The notes under the pieces are model-generated. The model did not search any database and had not been told where the DNA came from. It saw only the letters and a program-made list of their open reading frames with translations. Shown piece after piece: positions 24,001-37,642 of a stretch of 64,000 bases of DNA; the stretch's first letter is position 1; every line of letters begins with the position of its first letter. The position numbers and the translations under genes were made by a program. Location of the stretch: NCBI RefSeq assembly GCF_032062135.1, contig NC_092860.1, positions 69,964,342 through 70,028,341 of the forward strand, written 5' to 3'. Source of the stretch: Pyxicephalus adspersus. Taxonomy: Eukaryota; Chordata; Amphibia; Anura; Pyxicephalidae.

Positions 24001-26769
24001 GTTTTCACCTGTGGAGGTGAAGCTCAGGTGTGCCATTTAATCAGACAGCATTATGGTGTCTGGAGCTCAGTGTGTTCCTAAAGGTAGGAGGGAACAGAGC
24101 TCTACAAGACAAACTCTGCACTATTTGTAAATTCTTTTTTTTGCTGTTCCTGACATTTGCTGAAATAAAGATGCAGGCTGGAGCCTGAAAGATCACTCTG
24201 ACACCCTGTTGCTACAGGCAATTCCACCCAAGATAAAATCAGCAATCAAGTAGGTAATTTACAGAGAGGTCTCAATTAATTGTGGCTTGATGTGTTTTGC
24301 AGATACTAATGTCTGCTACATCAGGAGCCTTAAATGAGGAAAAACTTGCTTTTACCCCAATTTTTCTAAGTAAGGAAAAACTGAACATTTTTCCTTATCA
24401 ATCTTTAATTCTAATTTTAAGAAAAAGGAGGTTTAACTAATTATAATACAAACATATGGTTATTACTAATTATTATAGACTCCTCAATATACAAAATTAC
24501 AAATGCTATCTCAATTTTTTTCTAAAATATCCCCAGATTTCAAACAAACAGCTTTCCAAAGTGTTTCAGATTTAACAAACAACTTACCTCCCCAATTATA
24601 CTTTTGCTAATGTTCAAAAATATACATTTTCCTGTACCCCAGAGAACATTCTCGTTGCAGCTGCCCCCCCCAGAAATGCCCATAACTCATGGAGTGCATA
24701 TTGATAGGACTGGTGGAATGTGAGCTTCACAACACAGACAGACAAAGGGGCTTTTATGCCTCACTTGTTAGGGAATCTAAAGAAGGAGTAGGAGTAATGC
24801 ATAATTAACAAAAAACATAAAACAAAACACCTAATATGCAGGAATTAATATAAAAAGAATTAATACAAAAGAATATTGGGCTACTAAATCAATTATCAAT
24901 TCGAGATAAAATATTATCCTTCTATAAAACAAGATTATAATAAATGATCCCATGCAAAATACACGTAAATATCTGCCCCAAAAATTTTTTGGGGAAAAAA
25001 ATCTCTTCCTAAACATTTAACGTGTTCTTCCATATGGTTCCACGTCGTCCTGTTTTGTCCTGATGCAGAGGAAGCACCGGGCACTGCCATCTTCTTCTGC
25101 CTTAATCACCCGATCTTGCACTGCGCAGGCATAAGATGGGGTGACTATGCTGCTGTATTAGTAGAAAACAAAAAGTGCCAATCTCACTACACATGTGTGA
25201 TGGGCACCTTTCTTTTTTCAATGACTAAAAAGCCCTCACTATGTCTGATCTCCGGCATGCGCTAAAGGAGCAGCCTGAGGTCTTGTCAGATTTGTATGTA
25301 TTTGTATGTATCCCAGGAGGCTCTGTGGTCTCCATAAAGACAGAAGGGGAGAGGTGTTGCTTTTTAAAAACAAAAAAAGGCAATAAATGTTTTACTTTTT
25401 ATAGAATGGTTATCTACCGATCTATACAAGATAACAACTGTAGTAAAAGATCTGGCCTAAAATCCCATTTAGGACAAGTAATACCTTTTGGAAAGTTTAC
25501 ATTGATAGTTGGTAGATTATAAAGGGATTTGATGTGTGCCTGATGTGTGGAAGATAAAAGTATAATCAGTGGCAATCTAAAGAAATAGATAATGCTTTGT
25601 ATTGCATAGCGTACTTTTAACTATATGCATTAACCTGCAGTTCCAAAAACCAAAATAATTTATTAATGGATCCAGACCTCCCCAGATATACACAGGATGA
25701 TATATTCATATATATATATTTATGACGAAGGTTTATCAACAAGAATAGCACGCTCTATCTCGGACACAGTTTGGCATATGTAGGAGGAATATTATCATTT
25801 ATCTTACACCTGACTATAGACTTTCAAAATACCTTTGTACGAGTGTATAAGAATGAATGCTGGTTTGAAGGCAAACTATGGCAACACCAAATATTGACTT
25901 GACTTAGATTTTGCTTCTGTTAAATTTATAAGAATAAACAAATATGCTTCATTCCTACATAACCACATTGTGTAGGGTTTCTTGCAATGTGAGAAGCCCA
26001 TTTTGTGGTGTTTGATAGGTAGAACTAAAACTTGACAGTAGCTGGAGCCTCAATTTAAGGGCAATGTGCAAAACGAGCAGTAATATGGTGATGGTGGAAA
26101 TTGCATCAGTTGCACAATTAACCTGATTAGTAGATTAACTTTTCTTGAAGAATCAACAGGTACTATTATGCTATGATCAAAAATGCTGTACAAAATTAAG
26201 CACTATGTATTCTTAAAGGGAGAAGATGCACAATAGTGCATTTTAGTTTCAGACCAGAGATAAACTTATTTCTATTGTGATTTTTTTTATAGTTTTAGTA
26301 AATTAATAGGGGGTAGAAACCTATTGTCAAATTTTATATCCTTAATTTCATCTCATCTCCCTATTCCTCCTGGGGACTATTGTCATCTATTGTAAGATGA
26401 CAACTGGTAAAAGACAGATTTTTTTTTTTGTGTTTCTAGTGGGTCTATAAAGAAATGCATCTGACATTCCATGGTGGAGAAACAATTGATGCCATTACAA
26501 TACTTAGGCCTAGAAGATTCTCCACCAGAGACCATTTCAGGGAATGTCAGATTCACTGCTTTATAAATAGACCCCAATGAAAGAATTCAAGTGAACATTT
26601 TAGCAATGGAGACATTACACAAGTATGTAAAGGCAATTCTTTTTTAAGGGAGAGAAATAGAAAGGAAAAAAGTGTTTGTGGGACTTTTAAGGTATTCATA
26701 AAAAAAAAAAAACAAAAAAAAAAAACAAAGATGCTTATAAAAAGTAACAATTTATTAACTACAAATATG

Positions 26770-26819
<50 letters not shown>

Positions 26820-28550
26820 TTTCTTCAACATGATGGGATTCATAAGTGGGAGATTAAACAAGCATAAAACAATATAGTGAAAAGTGGAGTTTTAGAACAT
26901 CATAATAGGTTTTACATACAGTAATCACACATATTGCCTCTGTATGTTTCTCAGATGATATGAGAGTGTTGTAAGAAAAGATAATATACGGCCAGCTGGG
27001 TCAACCTGAATAATCTCCCACTTATGGTACCCAGAAGGTTTAAAGGACATAGTATAAAAAGATAGAGAAAGACTCCACCATGTCCCCAGAGCAGTTATTT
27101 TCTTTTTGAAAAACTGCTATGACCTTTGGAGGATGTAGCAGTTACTTTCAACTTTCGAGTAAATATAAATCAATTAAATATGTTTTGCCCCAAGCGTGTG
27201 TTCTGTCTAGTAGAACAGTGGTCCCCAACCCCCGGGTCCTCCAACTAGTGCTGGTCTGTGGCAGGTGCAAATGACAGGAGGCAAAACCGGCAAAGTCCTA
27301 TGAGAAAATTGTACCTTCAGAATGCGTACTATTGTCTGCACGCACATCTACTACCTTTTCTATGAGATCGGGCTTCAGTGTGAGCTCCCAGAGAGTGGGT
27401 GTGTTACATAGACCTCAGAGATCAGCTGTGCTGCTCCCTGCCCACCTTGTCTGTAAAATAACCCCACCCCCGTGGTCTGTCATTACCCCTATGTATAAAC
27501 CTTCATATCTCCTCATATCTACCTTTTCAGGGTATTAAGAGGATATTAAGGGTACTAAGAGCTGATACTAAACCTAATTTCAGCTCCCTGAACATAACAA
27601 GTTGCCAGATACGGGGTCCCAAACATAAAATCCTAATAAGAATCAGGGAACTTTTCTCATTAAACTTGAACTAAAATGAAAATAAAAAATTACACAGATC
27701 CCTGACATATGCCACTCAATTTGTCAAAAAAAAAAAAAATTGTAATCGAAAAATCGTAAGCGCAATGTATGTAGTGCTTACACTTCCCTGCCATTCCCAG
27801 CACCCCAGCTCTCTTACACTACTCTGATATTCTCAGCTAGTGTGCTGACAGGAGGCCGAGCTGCCGAGAATAGCAGTGTAAGCTGTACACATACTGGGCC
27901 GTGATTACTTTTCATTCCATGTTACTGGGTCCTGCTATAAGAAAGGTGTGGGGCTCATTGTAGTAGACCACACATCCCCAGAAGGCAGGTGTCTATGATT
28001 TGTGTCAGATGACGGAGTAGTCTTATGATTTCAGGATAGGACATATGGAAAGGAAGACACAATTCAGTCACAAAACACACTGCTCAATCCAACCCCACCC
28101 TGGATATTACAAAGTCAGACTTTCTGATATTTTTGGCCTCTTTTTCAGTAAAAATCTACATGGATAATGAGTTGGAAGACAGGTATTTAAATGTATTTCA
28201 TGCCAAGCAGTAACTCTGCCTTGAAGTGGTGGAAGGAAGGACAGATATTGCAGAAATACAGCTCTCAAGCCCCTGTGTATTTATACCACAGCTTGAGGTA
28301 CCAACCACCTAAGCAGAATGTATGTAGGAGATTCACCTTAGTGCATTTGAAATGAATGTTGCTGCACTTCTGTAACAAGATAGCTCTTTACACTTTGACG
28401 CAGTTTCTGGCTTGCACATTTCTGCACATTCATCCGTCTTCCACTGACTAATAATCATAACGTAATGTTTAGAAGAAGTAAAATGTTCTGAAACATTACC
28501 CCAGACGCCCAGTTCCGCAACCTCTGGATGAATCTTGTAGCAGAAGCCAT
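17987..28550 (-). CDS. ndufa7: NADH:ubiquinone oxidoreductase subunit A7 (complex I B14.5a)
   Basis: Four coding exons on the minus strand (28500-28550, 20965-21014, 19005-19154, 17987-18083) join to 348 nt, 115 residues plus stop. NDUFA7 is an accessory subunit of mitochondrial complex I on the matrix side; it has no catalytic centre. The protein begins [17 protein letters not shown], has [10 protein letters not shown] and [14 protein letters not shown], then the family signature [16 protein letters not shown] followed by TIIMSSQK, and ends ELSRDQPYL. These match the mammalian protein (113 aa) over the whole length. All introns are GT-AG; the phases are 0, 2 and 2. It is head to head with RPS28, as in mammals. 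Confidence 0.97.
18190..18425. mobile_element. Tc1 element end fragment in NDUFA7 intron 3
   Basis: The segment from GAAATGAAGCGATTGTG through CTTTAGTTCCTCACATTTTT to GTACAGAACCA matches the right terminal region of the Tc1 copy at 38630-38790 nearly base for base. Long poly(A) expansions sit at 18225-18284. No transposase part is present. Confidence 0.75.
18430..18580 (+). mobile_element. TTAA-element fragment in NDUFA7 intron 3
   Basis: It holds one family hairpin (TATTGGATTCAATACAG to TTGTATTGAATCCACTACA) and the start of the CpG-rich block, GCACCGACATCACCGGGGAA followed by GTCACTGCACTCGCCAG. The CRE-like site has lost its CpG to CATC. Both ends of the element are missing. Confidence 0.7.
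19005..19154 (-). CDS. ndufa7: NDUFA7 coding exon 3
   Basis: 150 nt between acceptor TTTTAG and donor GTTAGT. It carries the proline-rich [10 protein letters not shown] and the most conserved block, [12 protein letters not shown]. It enters and leaves in phase 2. Confidence 0.96.
19831..19906. repeat. Palindromic CAGGCA/TGCCTG repeat, copy 2
   Basis: AACCAGGCAGAGCTTTATTG with AAAAAGGGACAGGTG pairs with ATGTCCCTTCTACAATAACC and TTACCTGCCTGATC. Both this copy and copy 1 lie close to a GCTGTGCATACAG sequence (19934 here, about 1703 there). Confidence 0.6.
20944..20956 (-). repeat. Poly(G)13 tract beside NDUFA7 exon 2 donor
   Basis: Thirteen C on the plus strand, so thirteen G in the NDUFA7 pre-mRNA from intron position 9. 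G runs just inside a donor are known to act as intronic splicing enhancers. Confidence 0.75.
20965..21014 (-). CDS. ndufa7: NDUFA7 coding exon 2
   Basis: Acceptor TCTAATTTACAG precedes 50 nt encoding [16 protein letters not shown] and two bases of the next Arg codon. The donor is GTAATT. The intron then runs directly into a 13-base G tract (minus strand) starting at intron position 9. Confidence 0.95.
22001..22060 (+). repeat. L2/SINE-type 3' tail
   Basis: GTACAGCGCTGTGTATTATG followed by CGTTATATAAATCC and an ATAATAATAAT tail. This is the shared 3' end of L2 LINEs and the SINEs they mobilise. Confidence 0.6.
22138..22275 (+). mobile_element. hAT end fragment, CAGGGGTCGGCAAA
   Basis: It starts with CAGGGGTCGGCAAAGTTTTA, the same terminal sequence as the complete element at 45554-45913, and shares TCCATATGCATTGC-like internal sequence. 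No right end is found, so it is truncated. Confidence 0.65.
26773..26822. repeat. (AT)n followed by poly(T)
   Basis: About 15 AT dinucleotides run into about 20 T. It lies inside NDUFA7 intron 1. Neighbouring A-rich runs are at 26700-26727. Confidence 0.85.
27478..27665 (+). repeat. Dispersed repeat, copy inverted relative to 33620-33792
   Basis: It shares GTCATTACCCCTATGTATAA, ACCTTCATATCTCCT, ACAAGTTGCC and CATAAAATCCTAATAA with the reverse complement of 33620-33792. The order is kept. Family not recognised. Confidence 0.7.
28500..28550 (-). CDS. ndufa7: NDUFA7 coding exon 1
   Basis: ATG with a purine at -3 and G at +4, then 17 codons to the donor GTAATG at 28499. It encodes [17 protein letters not shown], which in mammals is the N-terminal sequence without a cleaved presequence. 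Confidence 0.95.
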
Positions 28551-28929
28551 CTCTCCTGTCAAGGACGACTAGGGCGGAACATTCAAACTACTGATAAAAA
28601 AGAGGCGGACATTTCAGAAAGACGAACATATTGTACTTCCGGTCTCCAGCAAGATGGCGAACAGCAATTATAAATTGATGGCGTTAATAAATCTTCTCGA
28701 TTTTCCAGAAACAGATGAGAGCTTTACTTTAATTCAATAGAGGTTAACAATAAAATGTCACGTTAGCTTCTTACCGCCGTTCGCTATACACATTTTCACC
28801 CGTTGACTTGCCACAGCCGAATGCTTAACACAAGCGATGACCTAATATCACTTGCCCCGCCCAGTCACTCAGCTATAAAAGGGAGCTGGGGTAACACGTG
28901 ACTCTCTTTTCTTGCTCGAATCCGCCATC
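28551..28929. promoter_or_regulatory. Bidirectional NDUFA7-RPS28 promoter
   Basis: The region separates two divergent start codons by 379 bp and is richer in GC and CpG than its surroundings. Towards NDUFA7 it has an ETS-like ACTTCCGG at 28635-28642 and a YY1-like AAGATGGCG at 28651-28659, both common in promoters of respiratory and housekeeping genes. Towards RPS28 it has a CCCCGCCC box near 28855, a TATAAAA at 28874-28880 and a CACGTG E-box at about 28896. A pyrimidine run CTCTCTTTTCTT starts at 28902, about 28 bp past the TATA. That fits the 5' terminal oligopyrimidine start of ribosomal-protein mRNAs, which puts their translation under mTOR control. Site assignments are by eye. Confidence 0.75.
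28874..28880 (+). promoter_or_regulatory. RPS28 TATA box
   Basis: TATAAAA, 28 bp upstream of the pyrimidine-rich start region CTCTCTTTTCTT. Confidence 0.6.
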
Positions 28930-32165
<3,236 letters not shown>

Positions 32166-32712
32166 CATGCCTTGTATGTGACTTTTCTTAAGTTTATGTT
32201 TTTTGACATGCTGCCTTAAATTAGGAAACTGACTTATTCTTTGAAAAAACTGTTTAAATTAATAAATTCTAAAACCCACTTATTTAAAATGCTGCTACAA
32301 GGGGTTCACTTTACATGTGTATAAAAATTTTTTAGTAATTTTTTTTTTTCTTTTTTGCATCTAAATACTAGCAGTTTAGTAAAATGTGTGTTTCTAAAGT
32401 AGAACCAAAGGTTAAAGATTAACATTACTATAGCTATAATTATTTCAAATATTGTGCTTAAGCGGTTACCTGAAATTTTTACCTGGTCTTGAGTACCTCC
32501 TAAAATAGCATTGGTTGTATGGCCTGGTGGAGCAGCAGTTTGCACAACCGAATGAATACAAAGTAACAAAGCAATTTGCTGATTCACCACCTGGGATTCC
32601 CTCAGACAGTGATACATTTGGGGGGACAGACTTTTCCTCTTTTGTAAATGCATGCATGTTAAAGGCTCAGATGTGCAAGCTTGATATTCTAATAATAATT
32701 CTTTCTTTTCAG

Positions 32713-32785
32713 ATACTTGCATAGATGGACCCTGCCGGAGCTTTGTATTTTGGTTGAAAATAAACGTGTGAAACGTTCTGTTGCT
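32713..32785 (+). other. rps28: RPS28 non-coding terminal exon
   Basis: A donor GTATGT at 32174, just after the stop, pairs with acceptor TCTTTCTTTTCAG ending at 32712. The exon holds AATAAA at 32759-32764, and RPS28 genes in mammals likewise end in a short untranslated exon. The exact cleavage site is a guess. Confidence 0.7.
32759..32764 (+). terminator. RPS28 poly(A) signal
   Basis: AATAAA in the short 3' exon, followed by a T-rich stretch at 32785. Confidence 0.75.
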
Positions 32786-34150
32786 TTTTTTTTTTATTTG
32801 AGTTGGAAAGGTGTAAGGATAACATGGAACATGTACCTGGGTTGCTATATAACAAGTTCACTAAGCCCACACACTAATAAAGACCTCAAAACCACAAACC
32901 TATAAACTTTAAATATGAATAGAAAACAACCTACATGAGTAAGTTGTAAGATCTGAAAAGCTGTTATCTATAACAAAGCCAGATTATTATTTTTTTTCGT
33001 ATATTGGTAAAAACAGTCAATACAATCTGCCAGAGGCATGTAGTGAGTGTAATAACATACATAAGTATGTGATTTGCTCTGCCACTTAATATCCATAGGT
33101 ATATGGTTGCTGCCTCTTGAAACCCAAGGGACAAAACATTCCTTTGGTTGTATATCCCTTGACCTTCTGGTGTGGAAAAAGTGACATTGTGTGAGGAAGG
33201 AGAGCAGTGATTGAATGGGTACAGAGGATTGAAGATACGGGTAAAATATAGTGTGGAGAAAGAGTACTGCAGTATAAGGAAAATGTGTACAAGTAGACTT
33301 GTCGGCATGTGTGTCCCAATACATATATATATATTCTAATATGAATGCAGATAAAACATACATAGAAAGGTATATGCTCATAATAAATATGGGGGATCAA
33401 ATGAGTGACGTAGACATTTATATGTAAATTAGCATGCATTGGAATGGTATCACATTTGCCACAGAAGTTGTGAAGTTTTGTGAACAAGCAAGTATATATT
33501 TGGAGTATTACAGAGCACATAATGAATTGACCGTACCCTAATGCTCATTGCCTAGAAATTGGCCCTCAGCAGTTCCTAAAATGCAATTTGGGGACCCTGT
33601 TCTTGGGATAAGGGTAATGTGAAATTACCCTTGATTATTAGGATTTTATGCTTGTGACCCCGTTTCAGGCAACTTGTTAAGTTAACGGGACTGCTATTAA
33701 GTTTAGTAATGGCTCTCCCGTGTACCCTGAAAATTTCACATTTCTATGACAATCTGTGTAGGAGATATGAAGGTTTATACATAGGGATAATGACAGCAGT
33801 AAGATCGGCACTTTTTTTTGATCATCCTATGTCACTAGATCTTGCGCCTGGGTCAGGTGACATAGGTTGAAGAACCTGGAAGAGACAAATATGGCAGCGA
33901 CAACGTGGGACCTGATCCAAGGCACCCCCCACATGGATCAGACTTTCTTGTTGGATTAAAGGTGTTTTTTTATTTTTTTTTTGGCAGTTTTTAGTTCACT
34001 TCCTCTTTAATATGTTAATGTATATAAATCTCATATTTTTAAGGGCATATAACTTTCTGTGTATGTTTTATCTGCATTCATAATAAATATATTGGAATAC
34101 ACTTCAATTTTCCTTATATCGAAGTATACTTACTACATACATTACTATAT
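32786..34150. other. Intergenic, with dispersed repeat at 33620-33792
   Basis: AT-rich sequence with no supported gene. The overlapping minus-strand open frames at 32964-33520 encode low-complexity Y/I/H-rich peptides and are not convincing. The inverted partner of the repeat at 27478 is at 33620-33792. Confidence 0.5.
33620..33792 (-). repeat. Dispersed repeat, partner of 27478-27665
   Basis: In reverse complement it shares at least four blocks of 10 to 20 bases with 27478-27665 in the same order. It is followed by a segment similar to RPS28 intron 2 at 30690-30840. Confidence 0.7.
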
Positions 34151-34157
34151 TTTACAC

Positions 34158-35830
34158 ATTATTATTAAAAAGTATTTATAAAGGGACAACATATGCAACA
34201 TTGTACATTTACTAGGTGTTGCAAACAACATACACGAACAATGTCAGGAGGAGGAGAGGTCCCTGTCTGAACGACCTAACAATCTAAAAGGTCAGGAAGC
34301 AACATATAATAGGAGGGGGGATATGGATTGGTGGGTAGTGAGGGTTTTTACGGGACAGAATACGGGTAGGCAAGTTTGAAAAAATGGGTTTTCAGTACTC
34401 TTAAAAGAGCAGAAAGTAGCAATAAGCCGAATGGGGGCATGTAAGACCATTGCCGAGAGTCGGGGCAGCTCCAGAAAAGTCTTGGAGCTGTAAATGTGAT
34501 GAGGTTATGAGAGGAAGTCATTAGTAGGTACAGTAGACTCGGGACTGTCCGGCCTAATGGGGCAGAAGGGCAGGCTTACAGATAACAAAAAGGCCGAATA
34601 GGCCGGAGTTCCATAAATACAGTACTCACTTCCTGCCCCACCCATACCATTAAAAACACCCAAATGAAGTGTTCCCCAGCAGGGTAGGGGAAATCTGCGC
34701 CCCGCATGTCTCAACTTGCGCCATGCACGCAGGCGGACCGCAGCAGACGCCCAGCCGCATCACCTCGGCATTTTATTACGGACAAATTTTTTAACTAGGC
34801 TAGTACGGATGGCTAGAGGATGGATAGTCAAGAGCCTACTGTATATAGAGAAGCATTTTTCGGCAGAAAAGTAAGTGGGACGAACTGTTGAGGGATTTGA
34901 AGGCAAAGGACAGGAGCTTGAATTTTATTCTAAGGTGAAATGGTAGCTAATGAAGAGAACTACAAAGACAGGGAGCAGAAGAAGAGTGGTGGGAAGGATG
35001 GATAAGTCTGTCTGCAGCATTCATAATAGATTGTAGAAGAGAGAGGCTAGAAGAAGACCACATGATGAGTTCTGTTTTATCCAGGAGTTTCAGAAATCTG
35101 TCAGCACCTGGAACCTTGTTCAGAACTGAGTGAGACAAGTCAGGGCTGGACAAATAGATTTGATTATCATCCGCATACAGATAGTACTATAAACCAAAGG
35201 AGAAAATGAGACTTCCAAGGGAGGAGGTGTACAGAGAAAAGAGGACCGGTCCAAGGACTGACCCCTGGGGAACAACAGGGAGGAGAGTAGAAGAGGAATT
35301 ACCATTGAAAGAAACTTGAAATGAGCGGTCAGCCAGGTAGGAAGCACACTAAGAGAGCAGTGTCAAGGATACCAATGGAGCTCATAATTTGGATTAGAAG
35401 GGGGTGATCAACAATGTCAAAAGCAGAGGGAAGATCTAGGAGAAGGGAAAATTTGCCTTGTGACTTAGCTCTGAAGAGATCATTGGCCACTTTAGAAAGG
35501 GCTTCAGTGGAGCGGGCAGCTCGAAAGCCAGACTGGAGCAGGTAAAGGAGGAATTGGTGTTCAAATAGTCAGTGAATCTTTTATAGACAAGGCGCTCAAG
35601 AAGTTTGAAAACATGGGAGAAAGGAGATAGAACAGTAGCTAGAAGTTAGGGAGGGGTCTAGTGAGGGTTTTTTTTTAGGATAAGGGGAATAATGGCATGA
35701 GCAGAGAGGCACATACCAGTAGAAAGGGAAAGGTTGAATAGTTTGGGTGTGGGGGCCAGGGTGGAGGAATAGACACAGAGTAGAGAGAGGAGAGAGAGTA
35801 GAGAGAGAGATTGCAATGGTTGTTGTCACC
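34158..35830 (-). pseudogene. L2-type LINE, reverse transcriptase relic and 3' end
   Basis: On the minus strand, [20 protein letters not shown] (about 35210-35280) and then LYADDNQIYLSSPDL (about 35140-35185) are the RT boxes around the catalytic YADD of the L2/CR1 clade. Frameshifts and stops separate them. The 3' end, near 34158, reads TTTATAAATACTTTTTAATA on the minus strand, the L2 tail type that SINEs in this window share. The element is 5' truncated. Confidence 0.85.
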
Positions 35831-35989
35831 AGCATGTAACAGCAGAGAAAGCAGGAGAGTGAATGAAACATGGTAACAAATAATGGTGAATCATAAAAAT
35901 GCATTAGACAATATCCCAATCTGAGGTTGGCAGGGTAATAAATATCAATGAGCAGTCAGTTGGAACAGAGGTATAGTGAACAGATCATT

Positions 35990-36200
35990 TTATAAACAGA
36001 TTCAATTTTGTGTAGTAAATTAATCTAAAATGCACAACGTACCTCACAGAATCAGATGCAAATTTTAGTGGAACACAAATGGATAGACTGTTGATATGGT
36101 AGCCAGAATGCACAACATGCCATGCCATGCAAATTGTAGTGAAACACAAATAAATAGACAAATAAATAGAGTTGGTATGGCAGCCAAAATACACAATGTA
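35990..36200. repeat. Imperfect tandem repeat of about 85 bp
   Basis: Units containing AAAATGCACAACGT, GAATGCACAACAT and AAATACACAATGT with GTGGAACACAAATGGATAG or GTGAAACACAAATAAATAG recur in order. Confidence 0.5.
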
Positions 36201-36259
36201 ACTGTTGAAGGAGAGATAGATGCAGATTAGGTGCAGGCAGATGAAGAAGTTCAATTCAT

Positions 36260-37640
36260 CAGTGATGTAAAATGATGATGATGATATTCCCTGGAATAAT
36301 TTTCAAAGCACCTCTAATTTGGCACTACCTGCATCTTCATTTCTCTGTACCCATGCATAGGTGATCCCCATATGTGATTCCACTCACCACCTCCCACCGC
36401 CTTAGTTGTTCATCTCCCATTGTGCCACACACATTAACATTCCTCTTTATCTCGAAATACCCTGGAGGGAGGCAGAGTTAGTAGTCTTACACACCTCTAA
36501 CTCTCTAGCAGGAAAACGTTGATACTTGCCTACCTATTTGAGGCAGGGAGACAGACCTAGGCATCCTCCAGATGTCTCACACAGTATTCTTGCCACTGCA
36601 CCTGTATTAGGATATCTAGCATTATCCCCTCCAAAACCTGGGAAAATTTTAACTCATCAGTTCTGACTCCTTTGATTCAACTCAACATGCTATATATAAA
36701 TATTAACATTACAAGAATAAAAAACATATGATGGAGTATACATAGGAGTATAAAGTGTTTCATACAATACACTACTCCAATCTCTCGCTATTTTCCCTAT
36801 CTGATTTTTCTTTTTAAATTATGTAATTTACAAAGACTTTAACAAATTAGGAAATTTTTAATCTCCATTGAATACGATCCAGTTTGTAAAGATGTCTAAT
36901 AGACACCTTGATCAATTATGAGCAAAAATTTTATGTGGTTCATTAAAAGCCTTGATTACCCTCAATTGGAATCAACATAATATTAAGTTTACAATAAGAA
37001 CACATTAGCACCCTTATATGAGAGGACAACTTTCCCTCTACCAAATGATTTAACTCTTATTACTGAATTCCAGGACTTGGATATGACAAAAAATACAATC
37101 CACTATGGAACATCCCTCTACCTTTATATGACAATTCTTCAAAACACAAATGTCTTGAATATTTAAATTTAATTTTATGTATTACTTTTATACCATACAC
37201 TTAAGTGACTAAGAACACATGGATATAACTACAATATACACCCTACCCAAATACAAAAACTTACACTAAACCCTCAAAACACAGATTTTGGTTCTCATGA
37301 CCATTACCATATGAATGATATTTATGACTTTATATTACTTTATGTCATCTACTATTGATACTTTACTAAAACATTTATTCATATTTATTCTATCCTTTTA
37401 CTGTACGGTACTGTAACACTCTCAATATGCCCCCTGAAAAAGCCTCAGTGAAAGGTGTTGGAAAACGAGACGTTATACCAGCTTTATTTATTTATTTATT
37501 TATTTCTATCAGGATTTTCTATGTATGTGAAGAATGTGAAGAAACCACTACCTATGATATCTCAAATGGGAGCGATCTATTTAAGCAATCTGTATTGTAT
37601 TGAAACACGTGAATGTTAATCAAATTTACTAAAACTCTTA
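36260..37640. other. No gene recognised
   Basis: Nothing coding is supported. At 37429-37473 there is CCCCTGAAAAAGCCTC then a GAAAACGAGACG motif, followed by (TTTA)n at 37484-37503. This may be a decayed relative of the Penelope-associated motif at 10630-10670. Confidence 0.35.
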
Positions 37641-37642
37641 AA

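Larger units (their letters stand above)
21015..28499 (-). other. NDUFA7 intron 1
   Basis: 7.5 kb without supported exons. It contains a SINE/L2 tail at about 22001-22060, a half hAT at 22138, an (AT)n-(T)n block at 26773-26822, a hAT-like end at about 27220 and a dispersed repeat at 27478-27665. A block at 23800-24060 has an open minus-strand frame but no recognisable domain. Confidence 0.55.

Noticed and set aside
27218..27270. Second hAT element starting CAGTGGTCCCCAACCCCCGG
   Set aside because: The start resembles hAT ends but no matching right end or duplication was found, so I did not list it as an element.
32964..33520. Overlapping minus-strand frames of 114 to 144 codons, Y/I/H-rich
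   Set aside because: Low-complexity AT-rich sequence, three frames open at once, no domain or splice context.
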